Of a stretch of DNA of 64,000 nt, positions 52,457 through 62,039 are shown piece after piece. The position numbers and the translations under genes are program-made. This stretch comes from Fodinicola acaciae (GTDB lineage Bacteria; Actinomycetota; Actinomycetes; Mycobacteriales; HKI-0501). Under the pieces are notes generated by a model that ran no database searches, was not told the DNA's origin, and worked only from the letters and a program-made list of their open reading frames with translations. Position 1 is the first letter of the stretch; each line of letters opens with the position of its first letter. Location: positions 62,001 through 126,000 of the forward strand of contig NZ_WOTN01000004.1 of the NCBI RefSeq assembly GCF_010993745.1, given 5' to 3'.

Positions 52457-52695
52457 ACCGGTCAGGAAAAGAAAACCCGCTGGTAGGGGTTCCATCACTG
52501 GCCGTAGAAGGCGTACAAAAAGCACACGGACTTCTTGAGCGAGCGGACTGGTTTCCCTCCTTCCAAGAGCTCCGTGCACGAACACCGGGAACCCACGCGC
52601 GACCGGCCGCGAAACGGCAGTTCGGCGACGGACTTTTCCAGGCCCGTCACCGAAATGATGGTGCACGCATGTTATCCCGGATCGTCCGTGGCATC

Positions 52696-52725
52696 GGCGG
52701 CGTCTCCGTTGAGGCGCCGCCTTTT
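52696..52725 (+). terminator. Rho-independent terminator
   Basis: Stem GGCGGCG...CGCCGCC extended by CTC/GAG, loop CGTT, followed by TTTT. It lies between the HAD gene and the convergent Fic-like gene; 240 bases without a gene precede it. Confidence 0.75.
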
Positions 52726-52733
52726 ACCGCGTT

Positions 52734-53543
52734 CTAAGCGTTTTCCGACACGCGATCACAGATCGCCCGGCCTTCGGCGGCACCGGCGGCGACCGCGGCG
52801 CAACAGTGTTTCAGCCACGCGCGTACGCCGTCGGGCGTGCCGGTCGCGTACGTGCCAGCCGCACCGCGATATTCCGGTTCACGCGCCAGATGGCCAGCAT
52901 CGGGCACCGACACCGCTTTGGGATCCAGGCCACGCTGGATGAGTACGAGCCGGCTGGCGGCTCGCGCGACCACCCCGTTCGGCCCCGGAAATGCCTGCGA
53001 CGTGAGGATTTCACCGTGTACGACCGCCGCGACGACGACCGCCGGCGCCTCGGTCGGCGCGGCGAGCACGTCCATCAACGCGTCCAGCCGCGCGACATCG
53101 CCGCTGGGTCGGCCGAGCTGCTCCTCGGGCAGAATGTCCCGCGCGGCCAGCAGATGCAGCCGCGCCAACGCCTGCCGGGGCGCGCGGCCCCAGGTCTCGG
53201 CCAGCGACCCCAGCGCTCCGCTGACCCGCAAAGCCCCTTGTACGACGCTGTCGGTCACCGCGCCGGACCGCACGGCCTCAAGGTCGTACGAGGCGCCTTC
53301 CAACGCCGCCGACGCGTGCGCGCCACGCAGCGCCGCCTCGGCGCTGACCGGGGCCGACTGCCGCCGCAGCCGGTTGTGGCCGAACAGCCGGTCGATCTCC
53401 TGACGCGCCTGCTCAGCGGCCTCGGCGACCTCCGGCAGGTCCAGCAGAGGTCTCAGCACATCGGTCACGAACGGCCAGCGTACGGCAGGCCCTGATGGCG
53501 TGACCAAACGCGTTTGACTAGGTTTTCCTTCGAAGGCTTTCAT
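52734..53543 (-). CDS. Fic-like protein with degenerate motif
   Basis: A 269-residue all-helical protein. [20 protein letters not shown] (near 90) resembles the N-terminal part of Fic proteins, and [20 protein letters not shown] (near 185) corresponds to HPFxxGNGRxxR with the spacing and several residues changed. It may have lost AMP transfer activity. Homologues stand beside acs in actinobacteria and are often called oxidoreductase. The start is uncertain: ATG 53543 lies only 24 bases from acs on the other strand and has no good ribosome binding site. A perfect CAAACGCGTTTG palindrome at 53505-53516 lies just inside and may be an operator, so the true start may be further in. Confidence 0.6.
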   Translation of the reverse strand: MKAFEGKPSQTRLVTPSGPAVRWPFVTDVLRPLLDLPEVAEAAEQARQEIDRLFGHNRLRRQSAPVSAEAALRGAHASAALEGASYDLEAVRSGAVTDSVVQGALRVSGALGSLAETWGRAPRQALARLHLLAARDILPEEQLGRPSGDVARLDALMDVLAAPTEAPAVVVAAVVHGEILTSQAFPGPNGVVARAASRLVLIQRGLDPKAVSVPDAGHLAREPEYRGAAGTYATGTPDGVRAWLKHCCAAVAAGAAEGRAICDRVSENA

Positions 53544-53566
53544 GCGCAACCCGCCGGAGGAGATGT

Positions 53567-55537
53567 ATGAGTTCGCCAGAGAACCCCACCCTTTCCAACC
53601 TGCTGAGCGAAACACGGCGGTTCGACCCTCCGGCCGAGCTGGCGGCGGCCGCCAACGTCACGGCAGACGCGTACGAGCAGGCCGCGGCCGACCGGCTCGC
53701 GTTCTGGGAGACCCAGGCCCGGCGGCTGGACTGGAGCCAGGAGTGGGACAAAGCGCTGGAGTGGGACGCGCCGTTCGCGAAGTGGTTCGTCGGCGGCAAG
53801 CTCAACGTCGCGGTCAACTGCCTCGACCGGCACGTCGCCGCCGGCCGCGGTGACAAGATCGCGCTCTACTGGGAAGGCGAGCCCGGCGACACGCGCGAGA
53901 TCACGTACGCGCAGCTGCTCAAGGACGTCAGCAAGGCCGCCAACGCGCTGACCGAGCTCGGCGTCAAGGCCGGCGACCGGGTGATGATCTATCTGCCGAT
54001 GATCCCGGAGGCGGTGGTCGCTTTCCTTGCCTGCGCACGGATCGGCGCGCCGCACTCGGTGGTGTTCGGCGGATTTTCCGCCGACAGCCTGCGAAACCGG
54101 ATCAACGACGCGCAGGCCAAGGTGCTGATCACCGCCGACGGCGGCTATCGGCGCGGAAAACCCAGCGGTCTCAAGCCAAACGTGGACGAGGCCATCACCG
54201 ACACGACGATCGAGACCGTGCTGGTGGTCAAGCGTACGGAGCAGGAGATCGGCTGGACCGAGGGTCGCGACCGGTGGTGGCACGATGTGGTCGACCACCA
54301 GCCCGACACGCACGAGCCGCAGATGTTCGACTCCGAGCACCCGCTCTACATCCTCTACACCTCCGGTACGACCGCCAAACCAAAGGGAATCCTGCACACC
54401 TCCGGCGGTTATCTGACCCAGGTGTCCTACACGCATCACGCGGTCTTCGACCACAAGCCCGAGTCGGACATCTACTGGTGTGCGGCCGACATCGGCTGGG
54501 TCACCGGCCACAGCTACATCGTCTACGGACCGCTGTCCAACGGCGCCACCCAGGTGATGTACGAAGGCACACCGGACACGCCGCACCAGGGCCGGTTCTG
54601 GGAGATCATCCAGAAATACCGGGTGACGATCCTCTACACCGCGCCGACGACGATCCGTACGTTCATGAAGTGGGGTGCGGACATCCCGGCGAAGTTCGAC
54701 CTTTCTTCGTTGCGGGTGCTGGGAAGTGTCGGCGAGCCGATCAACCCGGAGGCGTGGATCTGGTATCGGGAGAACATCGGCGGCAACAAGGCGCCGATCG
54801 TGGACACGTGGTGGCAGACCGAAACCGGCGCGATCATGATCAGTCCGCTTCCCGGCGTCACGTCGACCAAACCCGGCTCGGCGCAGACGGCGTTGCCGGG
54901 CATTTCCGCGGATGTGGTCGACGACACCGGAAAACCGGTCGGCAACGGTGGCGGTGGCTATCTCGTGCTGACCGAGCCGTGGCCGTCGATGCTGCGGACG
55001 ATCTGGGGTGACGACGAGCGGTTCAAGGAAACCTACTGGTCGCGTTTCCACGAGCAGGGTTTCTACTTTGCCGGTGACGGCGCCAAAAAGGACGAGGACG
55101 GCGACGTCTGGCTGCTCGGCCGGGTCGACGACGTCATGAACGTTTCCGGTCACCGGATCTCCACCACCGAGGTCGAGTCGGCGCTGGTCTCACATCCGAA
55201 GGTGGCCGAGGCCGCGGTGGTCGGCGCGACCGACCCGACGACCGGCCAGGCCATCGTCGCGTTCACGATCCTGCGCGGCGACGCCGGCGAAGGCGGCGAC
55301 GAACTGGTCGCCGAGCTGCGCAACCACGTCGCCAAGGAGATCGGACCGATCGCGAAACCGCGGCAGATCCTGGTCGTACCGGAGCTGCCGAAGACCCGGT
55401 CCGGCAAGATCATGCGGCGGCTTCTGCGCGATGTCGCGGAAAACCGGCAGATGGGTGACGTGACCACGCTCGCCGACCCGACGGTGATGAACCTGATCCG
55501 CGACGGCGTCGACAAGGGCACCGGCAAGGAGGACTAG
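53567..55537 (+). CDS. acs: Acetyl-CoA synthetase
   Basis: A 656-residue AMP-forming acetate-CoA ligase. The adenylation motifs [11 protein letters not shown] (near 264) and TWWQTETG (near 412), the hinge VNGR-equivalent [17 protein letters not shown] (near 515) and the C-terminal [13 protein letters not shown] with the acetylatable Lys near 612 are all present. It converts acetate, ATP and CoA to acetyl-CoA, feeding central metabolism. ATG 53567 has GGAGGAG. Its conserved place after the Tad locus marks this part as chromosomal backbone. Confidence 0.96.
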   Translation: MSSPENPTLSNLLSETRRFDPPAELAAAANVTADAYEQAAADRLAFWETQARRLDWSQEWDKALEWDAPFAKWFVGGKLNVAVNCLDRHVAAGRGDKIALYWEGEPGDTREITYAQLLKDVSKAANALTELGVKAGDRVMIYLPMIPEAVVAFLACARIGAPHSVVFGGFSADSLRNRINDAQAKVLITADGGYRRGKPSGLKPNVDEAITDTTIETVLVVKRTEQEIGWTEGRDRWWHDVVDHQPDTHEPQMFDSEHPLYILYTSGTTAKPKGILHTSGGYLTQVSYTHHAVFDHKPESDIYWCAADIGWVTGHSYIVYGPLSNGATQVMYEGTPDTPHQGRFWEIIQKYRVTILYTAPTTIRTFMKWGADIPAKFDLSSLRVLGSVGEPINPEAWIWYRENIGGNKAPIVDTWWQTETGAIMISPLPGVTSTKPGSAQTALPGISADVVDDTGKPVGNGGGGYLVLTEPWPSMLRTIWGDDERFKETYWSRFHEQGFYFAGDGAKKDEDGDVWLLGRVDDVMNVSGHRISTTEVESALVSHPKVAEAAVVGATDPTTGQAIVAFTILRGDAGEGGDELVAELRNHVAKEIGPIAKPRQILVVPELPKTRSGKIMRRLLRDVAENRQMGDVTTLADPTVMNLIRDGVDKGTGKED

Positions 55538-55594
55538 TGTCATGCGCCGGGAATTCGCTGAAGATATGAGGCGAATTCCTGGCGCAGGACACTA
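55535..55594 (+). terminator. Long hairpin at the end of acs
   Basis: An imperfect stem of about 23 base pairs: TAGTGTC, TGCGCC and GGAATTCGC pair with GCGAATTCC, GGCGCA and GACACTA, with a 12-base loop. The acs stop codon is part of the 5' arm. No T-run follows, as is common in actinobacterial terminators. Confidence 0.7.
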
Positions 55595-55788
55595 GCCACC
55601 ACGGGTGGTCCGCCGCCGGCGGCCCACCCACCATGTCGGCTAGGTCCGCGCCCGAAGGCGAGGACTGACCGCGAGTCCGGAAGTCGTGTCCGAACGGGTG
55701 ATTCCGGTACGTCGCGCGGTGGACTGAAATGACCGAGGTTTGTCGGCGGTCACACCGGTGTGCCGCCCCACAGGTACGGGGAGATGTC

Positions 55789-56160
55789 ATGGGCCAGCCC
55801 GGTTATCCGCAACAGCAGCCGAACGTGCCGCCGGTCCCGCAGCAGGGTGGCTATCCGCAGCAGGGTGGTTATCCGCCGCCGCCGCAAGGCGCGTATCCGC
55901 CACCGGGCCTGGGTTACCCGCCGCCGGCCTATCCGCCGGCGCCTCAGCCGGCCGGCAACCCGCAGCGTGCGGCGGCCAACAAGAGTGGCCTGATACAGAT
56001 CGGCGTCGGTGCGGCCATGATTCTCGGCGGCATCGTGATCTCCGTGGTGACGTACGCGCTGGCCGCCAACGGCGGCGTCTACTTCGTCGCCTGGGGCCTA
56101 CCGGTCTTCGGCGTCATCTCGATCATCCGCGGCATCATCACCATGATCCGCGGTCGTTGA
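55789..56160 (+). CDS. Pro/Gly/Tyr-rich small membrane protein
   Basis: A 123-residue protein. The first 60 residues are disordered and made of repeats such as QGGYPQQGGYPPPPQG. Two membrane helices follow (GLIQIGVGAAMILGGIVISV and VYFVAWGLPVFGVISIIRGI). A GGGAG site is 7 nt before ATG 55789. Common actinobacterial architecture; function unknown. Confidence 0.7.
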   Translation: MGQPGYPQQQPNVPPVPQQGGYPQQGGYPPPPQGAYPPPGLGYPPPAYPPAPQPAGNPQRAAANKSGLIQIGVGAAMILGGIVISVVTYALAANGGVYFVAWGLPVFGVISIIRGIITMIRGR

Positions 56161-56309
56161 CACGGGGACAAACAGACTGGTCTGATGGTGGCGTGACTCG
56201 CCCGGAGCTGACCAGGCGCCGGCACGTGGACTTCGCGCGTGTCGGGACCCAGGCGTGTGCGGGATCGGTTCGTCTCTGACCGATCCGGCCCGCACCCACC
56301 GAGGACACC

Positions 56310-56819
56310 ATGTCACCCAGCTCCACACTCGAACTGTCCGTCGCGCCTGACGTCGTACGCATTGGCGACCGCGGCAGGCCCAGACAGCTGACCGTCGTCA
56401 TGCACATCAGCGCCGACCACGGCAACGCCTCGACCCTGGCGGCGCAGGTGATCGACGCGGTCCGTACGGCGGTGGAGACACCGCCGGCGCCGCTGCGCGT
56501 GGTCGACTTCGGAAAGACCGCCGACCTGCGGATCGACACCGAGGCGCGGCAGGTTTCCTATCGCGGCGACGTGATCGCCTTCACCAGGCTGGAATACGAC
56601 CTGCTGGCATTCCTGTGCCAGCATCCGCGCCGGGTGCACCGCCGCGCCGCTTTGCTGGCCCAGGTGTGGAAGTTTCCCGACAACTCGCCATCAGAGCGCA
56701 CCATCGACATCCACGTACGCCGGATCCGCAAGAAACTCGGACCGGAGTTCGACCTGATCACCACGGTCCGCGGCATCGGCTATCGGCTCGACCCCGGCGA
56801 CCAGGTGGAGATCAGCTGA
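56310..56819 (+). CDS. OmpR-type winged-helix regulator without receiver domain
   Basis: A 169-residue protein. The C-terminal 95 residues are an OmpR/PhoB winged helix (FTRLEYDLLAFLCQHPRRVH, then RTIDIHVRRIRKKLG and VRGIGYRLDP). The N-terminal 70 residues replace the receiver domain and have no phosphorylation site, so it is not a normal response regulator. Its end overlaps the convergent adenylating-enzyme gene by 8 bases. Target genes unknown. Confidence 0.82.
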   Translation: MSPSSTLELSVAPDVVRIGDRGRPRQLTVVMHISADHGNASTLAAQVIDAVRTAVETPPAPLRVVDFGKTADLRIDTEARQVSYRGDVIAFTRLEYDLLAFLCQHPRRVHRRAALLAQVWKFPDNSPSERTIDIHVRRIRKKLGPEFDLITTVRGIGYRLDPGDQVEIS

Positions 56820-58305
56820 GGCGCAGCGCGGACAGCAGGCCTTTCTTGTCCGGCTTGCCACTGGGCAGTGTCGGCACGTGCGCCACCAGCGTCATCGTGG
56901 CCGGCACCGCGGCCTCGCCGAGCTCTGCCGCGACCAGCGTTCGCAGCTCGTCCAGGTCGGGCTCACGATCGCCGGCCGCGACAAGGAAAGCGTGCGCCGC
57001 CTCACCGGTCCTCTCGTCCGGCGCGCCGACCACGTATGCCTGGTCGACGTCCGGATGGGAGGCCAACACCTGCTCGATCGGTCCGGCGTAATGGATGATC
57101 GCGTTGACGATGATGACGTCACGCGTGCGTCCGGTCAGATAAAGGAAACCGTCCTCGTCGAGGTGGCCGAGATCGCGCGTACGCACCCAGCCGTCGACCA
57201 GCACCTCCGCCGTTTCGGCCAGATCGCGCCAATATCCGACCAGCGCGTACGGCGCGCGTACGAAGATCTCGCCGACCGTGCCGGTCGGCACCGGGTTTCC
57301 GTCCTGGTCACGGATCTCCACGTCGATCTCGGCCACCGGCCGGCCGACCGAGTTGATGCTGTGCGGCCAGCGCCGGACATCCTGCGCGGTCAGCCAGGTG
57401 AGTACGCCGATTTCGCTTTGTCCGTAACCTTCTCGCATCGCGCTGCCGATCCGCTCGAAGGCCTCGGCGCGGCGGTGCGGCGCGAGCGGCGATCCGGCCA
57501 CCTTGAGCATCCGCAGGGTGCTCAGGTCGACCGTACGCGTGCGCAAGACGTCGAGCACGCGATGCAGCCGCGGCACCGTCAGCAGGCACGCGCTGATCCG
57601 CAGTCTTTCGATGATCCACGGAAAATCCGGCAGACCGGCCGGCACGACGGCGGTGCCGCCGGAAAGCAGGCACAGTGCCAGGTGCTCCTGCATGACCGCA
57701 CTGAACAGCGTGCCAAACAACAGAAAACGCCGATAGCCGGTGGCCAGCTCGGCGGTCACCGGGCTCCATCTCGCCGGCTGCCACGACCAGTGCACGCTCA
57801 TGCCGGCGTACGAGAACACGACCCCTTTCGGGTCGCCGGTGCTGCCGCTGGTGAACAACACCTGCGCGACATCTTCCGGGCGGCCGCCAGCGACCGGTTT
57901 TTCGTACGACGACAGCAGTTCCGGACCGATCCGTAAAACCTTCGCGCCGTCGGCCGCGGACAACAATTCCTCGGTCGCCGCCGCGTCATCGACGACCAGC
58001 GCGGCCAGATCACTGCCGACGACGTGCCGCAACTGCTTCGGCGTCAGGCCGGCGCGTACGCCGACGACCCGGCAGCCGAGCGTGTTCGCGGCCATGATGG
58101 CGGCGAAACCCTCCGCGGTGACACCGGTGGCGATGCCGACACCGGACCCCTGACCGAGGCCGGCGGCGCGAAAACCGGCGACCATCCGGCCGATCAGCTC
58201 CAGCAGCTCACCTCGGCTGACCACCCGCGCGCCGAGCTCGAAAGCCGGAGTGTCCGGCGCCTGCTCCAACGCATCCAGCAGCGCCTGCGGAAAGACGGAT
58301 TCCAC
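56812..58305 (-). CDS. Acyl-CoA synthetase/AMP-binding enzyme
   Basis: A 497-residue member of the ANL superfamily. Motifs: LFTSGSTGDPKGVVFSY (near 150), REGYGQSEIGVLTWL (near 295), RTRDLGHLDEDGFLYLTGRT (near 370) and SGKPDKKG with the catalytic Lys at the C-terminus. It activates a carboxylic acid as acyl-adenylate; the substrate, probably a fatty or aromatic acid, cannot be told. It may be co-transcribed with the small gene upstream (58,327-58,950). Confidence 0.88.
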   Translation of the reverse strand: MESVFPQALLDALEQAPDTPAFELGARVVSRGELLELIGRMVAGFRAAGLGQGSGVGIATGVTAEGFAAIMAANTLGCRVVGVRAGLTPKQLRHVVGSDLAALVVDDAAATEELLSAADGAKVLRIGPELLSSYEKPVAGGRPEDVAQVLFTSGSTGDPKGVVFSYAGMSVHWSWQPARWSPVTAELATGYRRFLLFGTLFSAVMQEHLALCLLSGGTAVVPAGLPDFPWIIERLRISACLLTVPRLHRVLDVLRTRTVDLSTLRMLKVAGSPLAPHRRAEAFERIGSAMREGYGQSEIGVLTWLTAQDVRRWPHSINSVGRPVAEIDVEIRDQDGNPVPTGTVGEIFVRAPYALVGYWRDLAETAEVLVDGWVRTRDLGHLDEDGFLYLTGRTRDVIIVNAIIHYAGPIEQVLASHPDVDQAYVVGAPDERTGEAAHAFLVAAGDREPDLDELRTLVAAELGEAAVPATMTLVAHVPTLPSGKPDKKGLLSALRLS

Positions 58306-58326
58306 CGGTCGTGCAACTCCTTCGTT

Positions 58327-58950
58327 CTATGCCACGCTTCGGACCAGGCCGCGCAGCCACTGTGGCCACCGCGGACCGGTGTAAAACCGTTCCGGCACCA
58401 GGAAACGCAGGTCGCGGACCCGGCGGACCCGCTCGTCGAGCACCGGCAGCAGGACGAACTCGAGCTCGAACGGCGCGGCGGCGTGACCGAGCTCGGCTTC
58501 CACGTCGGCGACGATATCGCCATTCGTCCGCGATGGCATGAGTTCGGCCGCACCACGCCGTTTTCTCCGGTGGTTCCACCGCTCGGCCTCGGTCCACCTG
58601 GCGCGGACGATCCGGGCCAGGTCCGGCCAGTCGGCCAGGCCGGCGAAATCCGGCGGCGCGTACGACAAAGCCGACGGCCCGTGCACGCGTACGTGCCGGT
58701 AGTCCTCACTCGGGATGGTCGCCCTGGACGCGTCGATCACGTCGTGCCACCACGCGTGCCAGCCCTCGGCGAGACCCGTTCGCTCGCCTTCGCTGGCCGC
58801 CGGCAGCGGATCGACGTCGAGTGGTCCCGGGACCATCCCACCGGCCGGCACGTTGATCCGCTCCGCGGCGCGGATCCACAGCGGCAGCTCGAGCGCGAAG
58901 TTCCACTCGTCGATGGCAATCCGCCACGACGGGATCGCTTCGTGCTCCAT
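58327..58950 (-). CDS. Hypothetical protein
   Basis: A 207-residue soluble protein rich in Trp and Arg (GWHAWWHDVIDA near 65; RWPQWLRGLVRSVA at the end). It is 22 bases upstream of the AMP-binding enzyme gene and may form an operon with it. No family recognised. Confidence 0.55.
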   Translation of the reverse strand: MEHEAIPSWRIAIDEWNFALELPLWIRAAERINVPAGGMVPGPLDVDPLPAASEGERTGLAEGWHAWWHDVIDASRATIPSEDYRHVRVHGPSALSYAPPDFAGLADWPDLARIVRARWTEAERWNHRRKRRGAAELMPSRTNGDIVADVEAELGHAAAPFELEFVLLPVLDERVRRVRDLRFLVPERFYTGPRWPQWLRGLVRSVA

Positions 58951-59001
58951 CCCTCAACGATAGTCCCGCAGAACGCGAGTCGATCAGGCGATGGCGTTTT
59001 T

Positions 59002-59943
59002 CTAGCGACCACCCAGAAGTCCGCCAAGACCCCCGAAACCACCGCCGCCACCGCCGAAGCCGCCACCCTGGCCACCGAAGAAGTTGCCGGGCGCGCCACC
59101 GGGTTGCTGCGCACCGCCGAGACCGAAGCGCTCGGCGAGGCCACCGGCGGCCAGCGCGTTGTACGGCGGCAGCAGCTCACACGGCTGCACGACCACAAAG
59201 CCTTCACCGCTGAACTGCATCTGCCAGGACTCGCCGGTGTTCCCGCGCGGCTTCCACACCGACGACGTGGTGACCGCCGCCTGCATCGCCACCTGCAGGC
59301 TGGTCGACCAGCCGATGACCGCGTCCGCGTCGGCGAAGTAGTAGTTCTGCGGGTTGACGTTCATCACCAGCGGAGCACCGGTGGTCGTCACCACGAGCCG
59401 GCCGCGACCGGTGAACTCCAGGTTGAACGCACCGGCGCCGGCGACCCCGGGGCCACCGGTGTCGATCCGTACGATGTCCCAGTTGAGGCCGGTGGTGAAG
59501 GCCAGCACGTTCTGGCTGTCGACGGTGAAACCGTCGTTTGCGTTGGACAGGTCCAGAATGTGTACGTCCTGCGCCTGGTTGGCCAGATAGACCGTGCCGC
59601 TGCCGTGGCATTTCATCAGGCCGAGGTGCTCGCCGGCCAGCAGGCCGCGGAAATGGTGCCCCCAGCCCTCGTAGTTGCCGTCGAAGCTGACCGCGCCCTG
59701 ATAGGCCACCATGGCACCGGTCCGCGCGTAGAACTCCTGCATGCCGGACTGCTGACTGAGGTTGGCCTTCAGCATTTTCCCGTTCTGCAGGGCAAACGCG
59801 TCGGCCGACGGGTTGGGCTGGTTGCCGAGCAGTGTGCCAGAGCCCTGTCCGCCGAAGCCGCCGAATCCGGCTGGCGCGCCTGGCATCGGCGGCGGCATGG
59901 GCGGCATGCCCGGTTGCGGATATCCCTGTGGTGGATAGGTCAT
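59002..59943 (-). CDS. AIM24-family protein with Gly-rich ends
   Basis: A 313-residue protein. The AIM24 domain covers residues about 50-250 (EFYARTGAMVAYQGAVSFDG, VYLANQAQDVHILDL, FTGRGRLVVTT). The first 40 residues are Pro/Gly/Met-rich and the last 50 are Gly/Phe-rich (GGGFGGGGGGFGGLGGLLGG), probably disordered. It is the last gene of a TerD/AIM24 cluster. AIM24 proteins form beta-barrel trimers of unclear function. Confidence 0.78.
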   Translation of the reverse strand: MTYPPQGYPQPGMPPMPPPMPGAPAGFGGFGGQGSGTLLGNQPNPSADAFALQNGKMLKANLSQQSGMQEFYARTGAMVAYQGAVSFDGNYEGWGHHFRGLLAGEHLGLMKCHGSGTVYLANQAQDVHILDLSNANDGFTVDSQNVLAFTTGLNWDIVRIDTGGPGVAGAGAFNLEFTGRGRLVVTTTGAPLVMNVNPQNYYFADADAVIGWSTSLQVAMQAAVTTSSVWKPRGNTGESWQMQFSGEGFVVVQPCELLPPYNALAAGGLAERFGLGGAQQPGGAPGNFFGGQGGGFGGGGGGFGGLGGLLGGR

Positions 59944-59954
59944 CTCTGTCCCCC

Positions 59955-60632
59955 TCAGCCCCGGACCGAGAACGTCGGCCTGGCGTCCTCACTCGGCTGT
60001 ACGATCACGAATCCCTGGCCGGAGAAACCCAGCTGGAAGGCCTCGCCGGAACCCCGGCCGATCAGGCCGCCGAGCTTCATCGTGCGCTTCGGCTGCACCT
60101 GCAGGCCGTCGGTGTAGGCGACCAGCGCGTCGGTGTCGACCAGCGTCTGCGCCTCGCGCGTGTCCAGCATGATCGGCGTGCCCTTGCTGGTCAGCGCGAC
60201 CCAACCGTGGCCGCGGACGACCACGTTGAACATCCCCATGCCGGACAGCATGCTGACGCCCTTGACCCGCTCGATGCCCCACTGCAGGTTCATGTCGAAG
60301 GCCAGGATGTTCTTGCCGTTGACCGAAAGTCCCTCACCGGCCAACTGCAGGATGATCACGTCCTTGCCATAGTCGGCCAGATAGAGCAGGCCCTGTCCGG
60401 TGGCGATCATCAGCGGTACGCCCTCGCCGGTGGCCCAGGATTTCAGCCACTGACCCAGCTGCGGCGGGTTCGGGTTGAAGTCGATGAGTCCCTCGTACGC
60501 GATCATCGAACCGGTGCGGGCAAACAGGTCCTGGCCCGGCTGCATGACCACCTTGGCGATTTTGGAGCCATGGTTGGACATCCGGTCGAACAGCTGGGTC
60601 GGACCGTAGTTCTGCAGCAAACTCGATTCCAC
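59955..60632 (-). CDS. AIM24-family protein
   Basis: A 225-residue, single-domain AIM24 protein (LFARTGSMIAYEGLIDFNPN, LLYLADYGKDVIILQLAGEG, FNVVVRGHGWVALTSKG) without extensions. It lies 12 bases before the third AIM24 gene and 10 bases after the TerD-AIM24 gene on the same strand, so all three are one operon. Confidence 0.82.
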   Translation of the reverse strand: MESSLLQNYGPTQLFDRMSNHGSKIAKVVMQPGQDLFARTGSMIAYEGLIDFNPNPPQLGQWLKSWATGEGVPLMIATGQGLLYLADYGKDVIILQLAGEGLSVNGKNILAFDMNLQWGIERVKGVSMLSGMGMFNVVVRGHGWVALTSKGTPIMLDTREAQTLVDTDALVAYTDGLQVQPKRTMKLGGLIGRGSGEAFQLGFSGQGFVIVQPSEDARPTFSVRG

Positions 60633-60641
60633 GGTTTCCCC

Positions 60642-62024
60642 CTAGACCTCGTACGGCTGCACGACGACGAAATGGCCCTGCAGGCCCATGAACTGCAGCG
60701 CGGCCGGCTCGCCGGACACACCGGCGTAGATGTTGCGCTGGATGCGCACCTGGCTGGCGACGCTGACCCGCATGCCGGCCGTCCAGGCCACCACCGCGTT
60801 GACGTCGGCGAAAGTCGGGCCCTGCACCGGGATCGTCACCGGCGTGCCGTGCGTCATGATCACCATCGTCCCCTGGCCGCTGACCAGCAGGCTGAACATC
60901 ACGCCACCGGGGATGCCGGCCGACTCGATGCGCTGGATTTCGGTGCGCAGGGTGGCGTCGAAGGCGAGAACGTTGTTCGCGTTGACCGACAGCGACTGCC
61001 CGTTGAGCTCCACGATGTGCAGATCCGTGGCGTCCTCGGCGAAAAACACCTCGCCGTTGCCGGTGCACCGCATCAGCTGCAGCTTCTGGCCGGTCATCCT
61101 GGCCTCGAAAAACTGCCGGAGGCCGCCGGAGCCCTTGTAGTCGAAGTCGACGTTTCCCTGATACGCGACCATCGAGCCGCGTTTCGCGTACGCCTCCGGG
61201 CCGAGCGTGCACTTGACCATCTTCGAGCTCTGCTTGGTCCACCTGCCGGTGGTCGGCGCCTCCTTGTATTTCTGCAGGCTGACCATCGCGCCAGGCCGGG
61301 TCGGCTGCGCGTTGATCGGCAGGTCCGGTGCGGCGGCCGCCGGAGCGGCGCCACCAACCGGCGCGGCGGCAGCCTGCTGCGGTGGCGGAGGTGGTGCCTG
61401 TTGTGGCGGTGGACCCGGTGGCGGAGCGAATCCCGGCGTGCCACCGGCCGGAGCCGGCGGCGGCGCGAAACCGGGAGCGGCGGCCGGCGCCGGCTCCTCC
61501 TCGGCCACCTCGCCACCGAAGGACTTCAACAACTCGGCCAGGCCACCGGCGAAACCCTGTCCGACCGCGGCGACCCGCCAGACGCCTTTCTTGTAGACGT
61601 CCGCGATCATCACCGCGCGCTCGGCGCTGAAATCGTTGCCACTGAACGAATAGCGCATCACCTCGGTGCCGCCGGCGACCAGCCGGAGATAGCCGCGGGT
61701 GATCGCCTTCGCGCTGCCAGGTCCGTCCAGCGCCGCGCAGAAGGTGAGTTTTTCGATCTTGGCTGGAATCTTGTCCAGAGTGATACGGAACGAGTCGGTG
61801 TCACCAGACTGCGGCCCGAGTTTCTGGATTGCCCCTTCCGGTGACTTGGGCTGGTTGAAGAAGACGAAATAGCTGTCGTCGGACAGCTGGCCGTCCTTGT
61901 CCAGGCCGAAACACGAGATATCCCAGTCGCCGGGAGCCTCCAGCACGATCCCGACGTAGAGGTCCGTGCCGTTGGTCAGCGCGGACAGCTGGCTTTTCTG
62001 CCCGCGTACGAACTCAGTTGCCAC
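60642..62024 (-). CDS. TerD-AIM24 fusion protein
   Basis: A 460-residue two-domain protein. Residues 1-180 are a TerD-type calcium-binding domain of tellurite/stress loci (WDISCFGLDKDGQLSDDSYF, the Asp-rich site, and SAERAVMIADVYKKGVWRVA). A Pro/Ala linker (about 185-250) leads to a C-terminal AIM24 domain (KRGSMVAYQGNVDFDYKGSG, then VFFAEDATDLHIVEL). It links the TerD stress system to the following AIM24 proteins. Confidence 0.85.
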   Translation of the reverse strand: MATEFVRGQKSQLSALTNGTDLYVGIVLEAPGDWDISCFGLDKDGQLSDDSYFVFFNQPKSPEGAIQKLGPQSGDTDSFRITLDKIPAKIEKLTFCAALDGPGSAKAITRGYLRLVAGGTEVMRYSFSGNDFSAERAVMIADVYKKGVWRVAAVGQGFAGGLAELLKSFGGEVAEEEPAPAAAPGFAPPPAPAGGTPGFAPPPGPPPQQAPPPPPQQAAAAPVGGAAPAAAAPDLPINAQPTRPGAMVSLQKYKEAPTTGRWTKQSSKMVKCTLGPEAYAKRGSMVAYQGNVDFDYKGSGGLRQFFEARMTGQKLQLMRCTGNGEVFFAEDATDLHIVELNGQSLSVNANNVLAFDATLRTEIQRIESAGIPGGVMFSLLVSGQGTMVIMTHGTPVTIPVQGPTFADVNAVVAWTAGMRVSVASQVRIQRNIYAGVSGEPAALQFMGLQGHFVVVQPYEV

Positions 62025-62039
62025 TTGCCTTCCCCCTCA

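Noticed and set aside
52669-52737. 22-codon frame starting MLSRIVRG before the Fic-like gene
   Set aside because: It runs through the terminator hairpin and has no ribosome binding site.
53540-55153. 537-codon minus-strand frame inside acs
   Set aside because: Antisense shadow of a certain gene.
58024-61844. Very long plus-strand open frames opposite the AMP-binding, AIM24 and TerD genes
   Set aside because: They mirror the GC-rich codon pattern of the minus-strand genes, have no recognisable domains and no ribosome binding sites.
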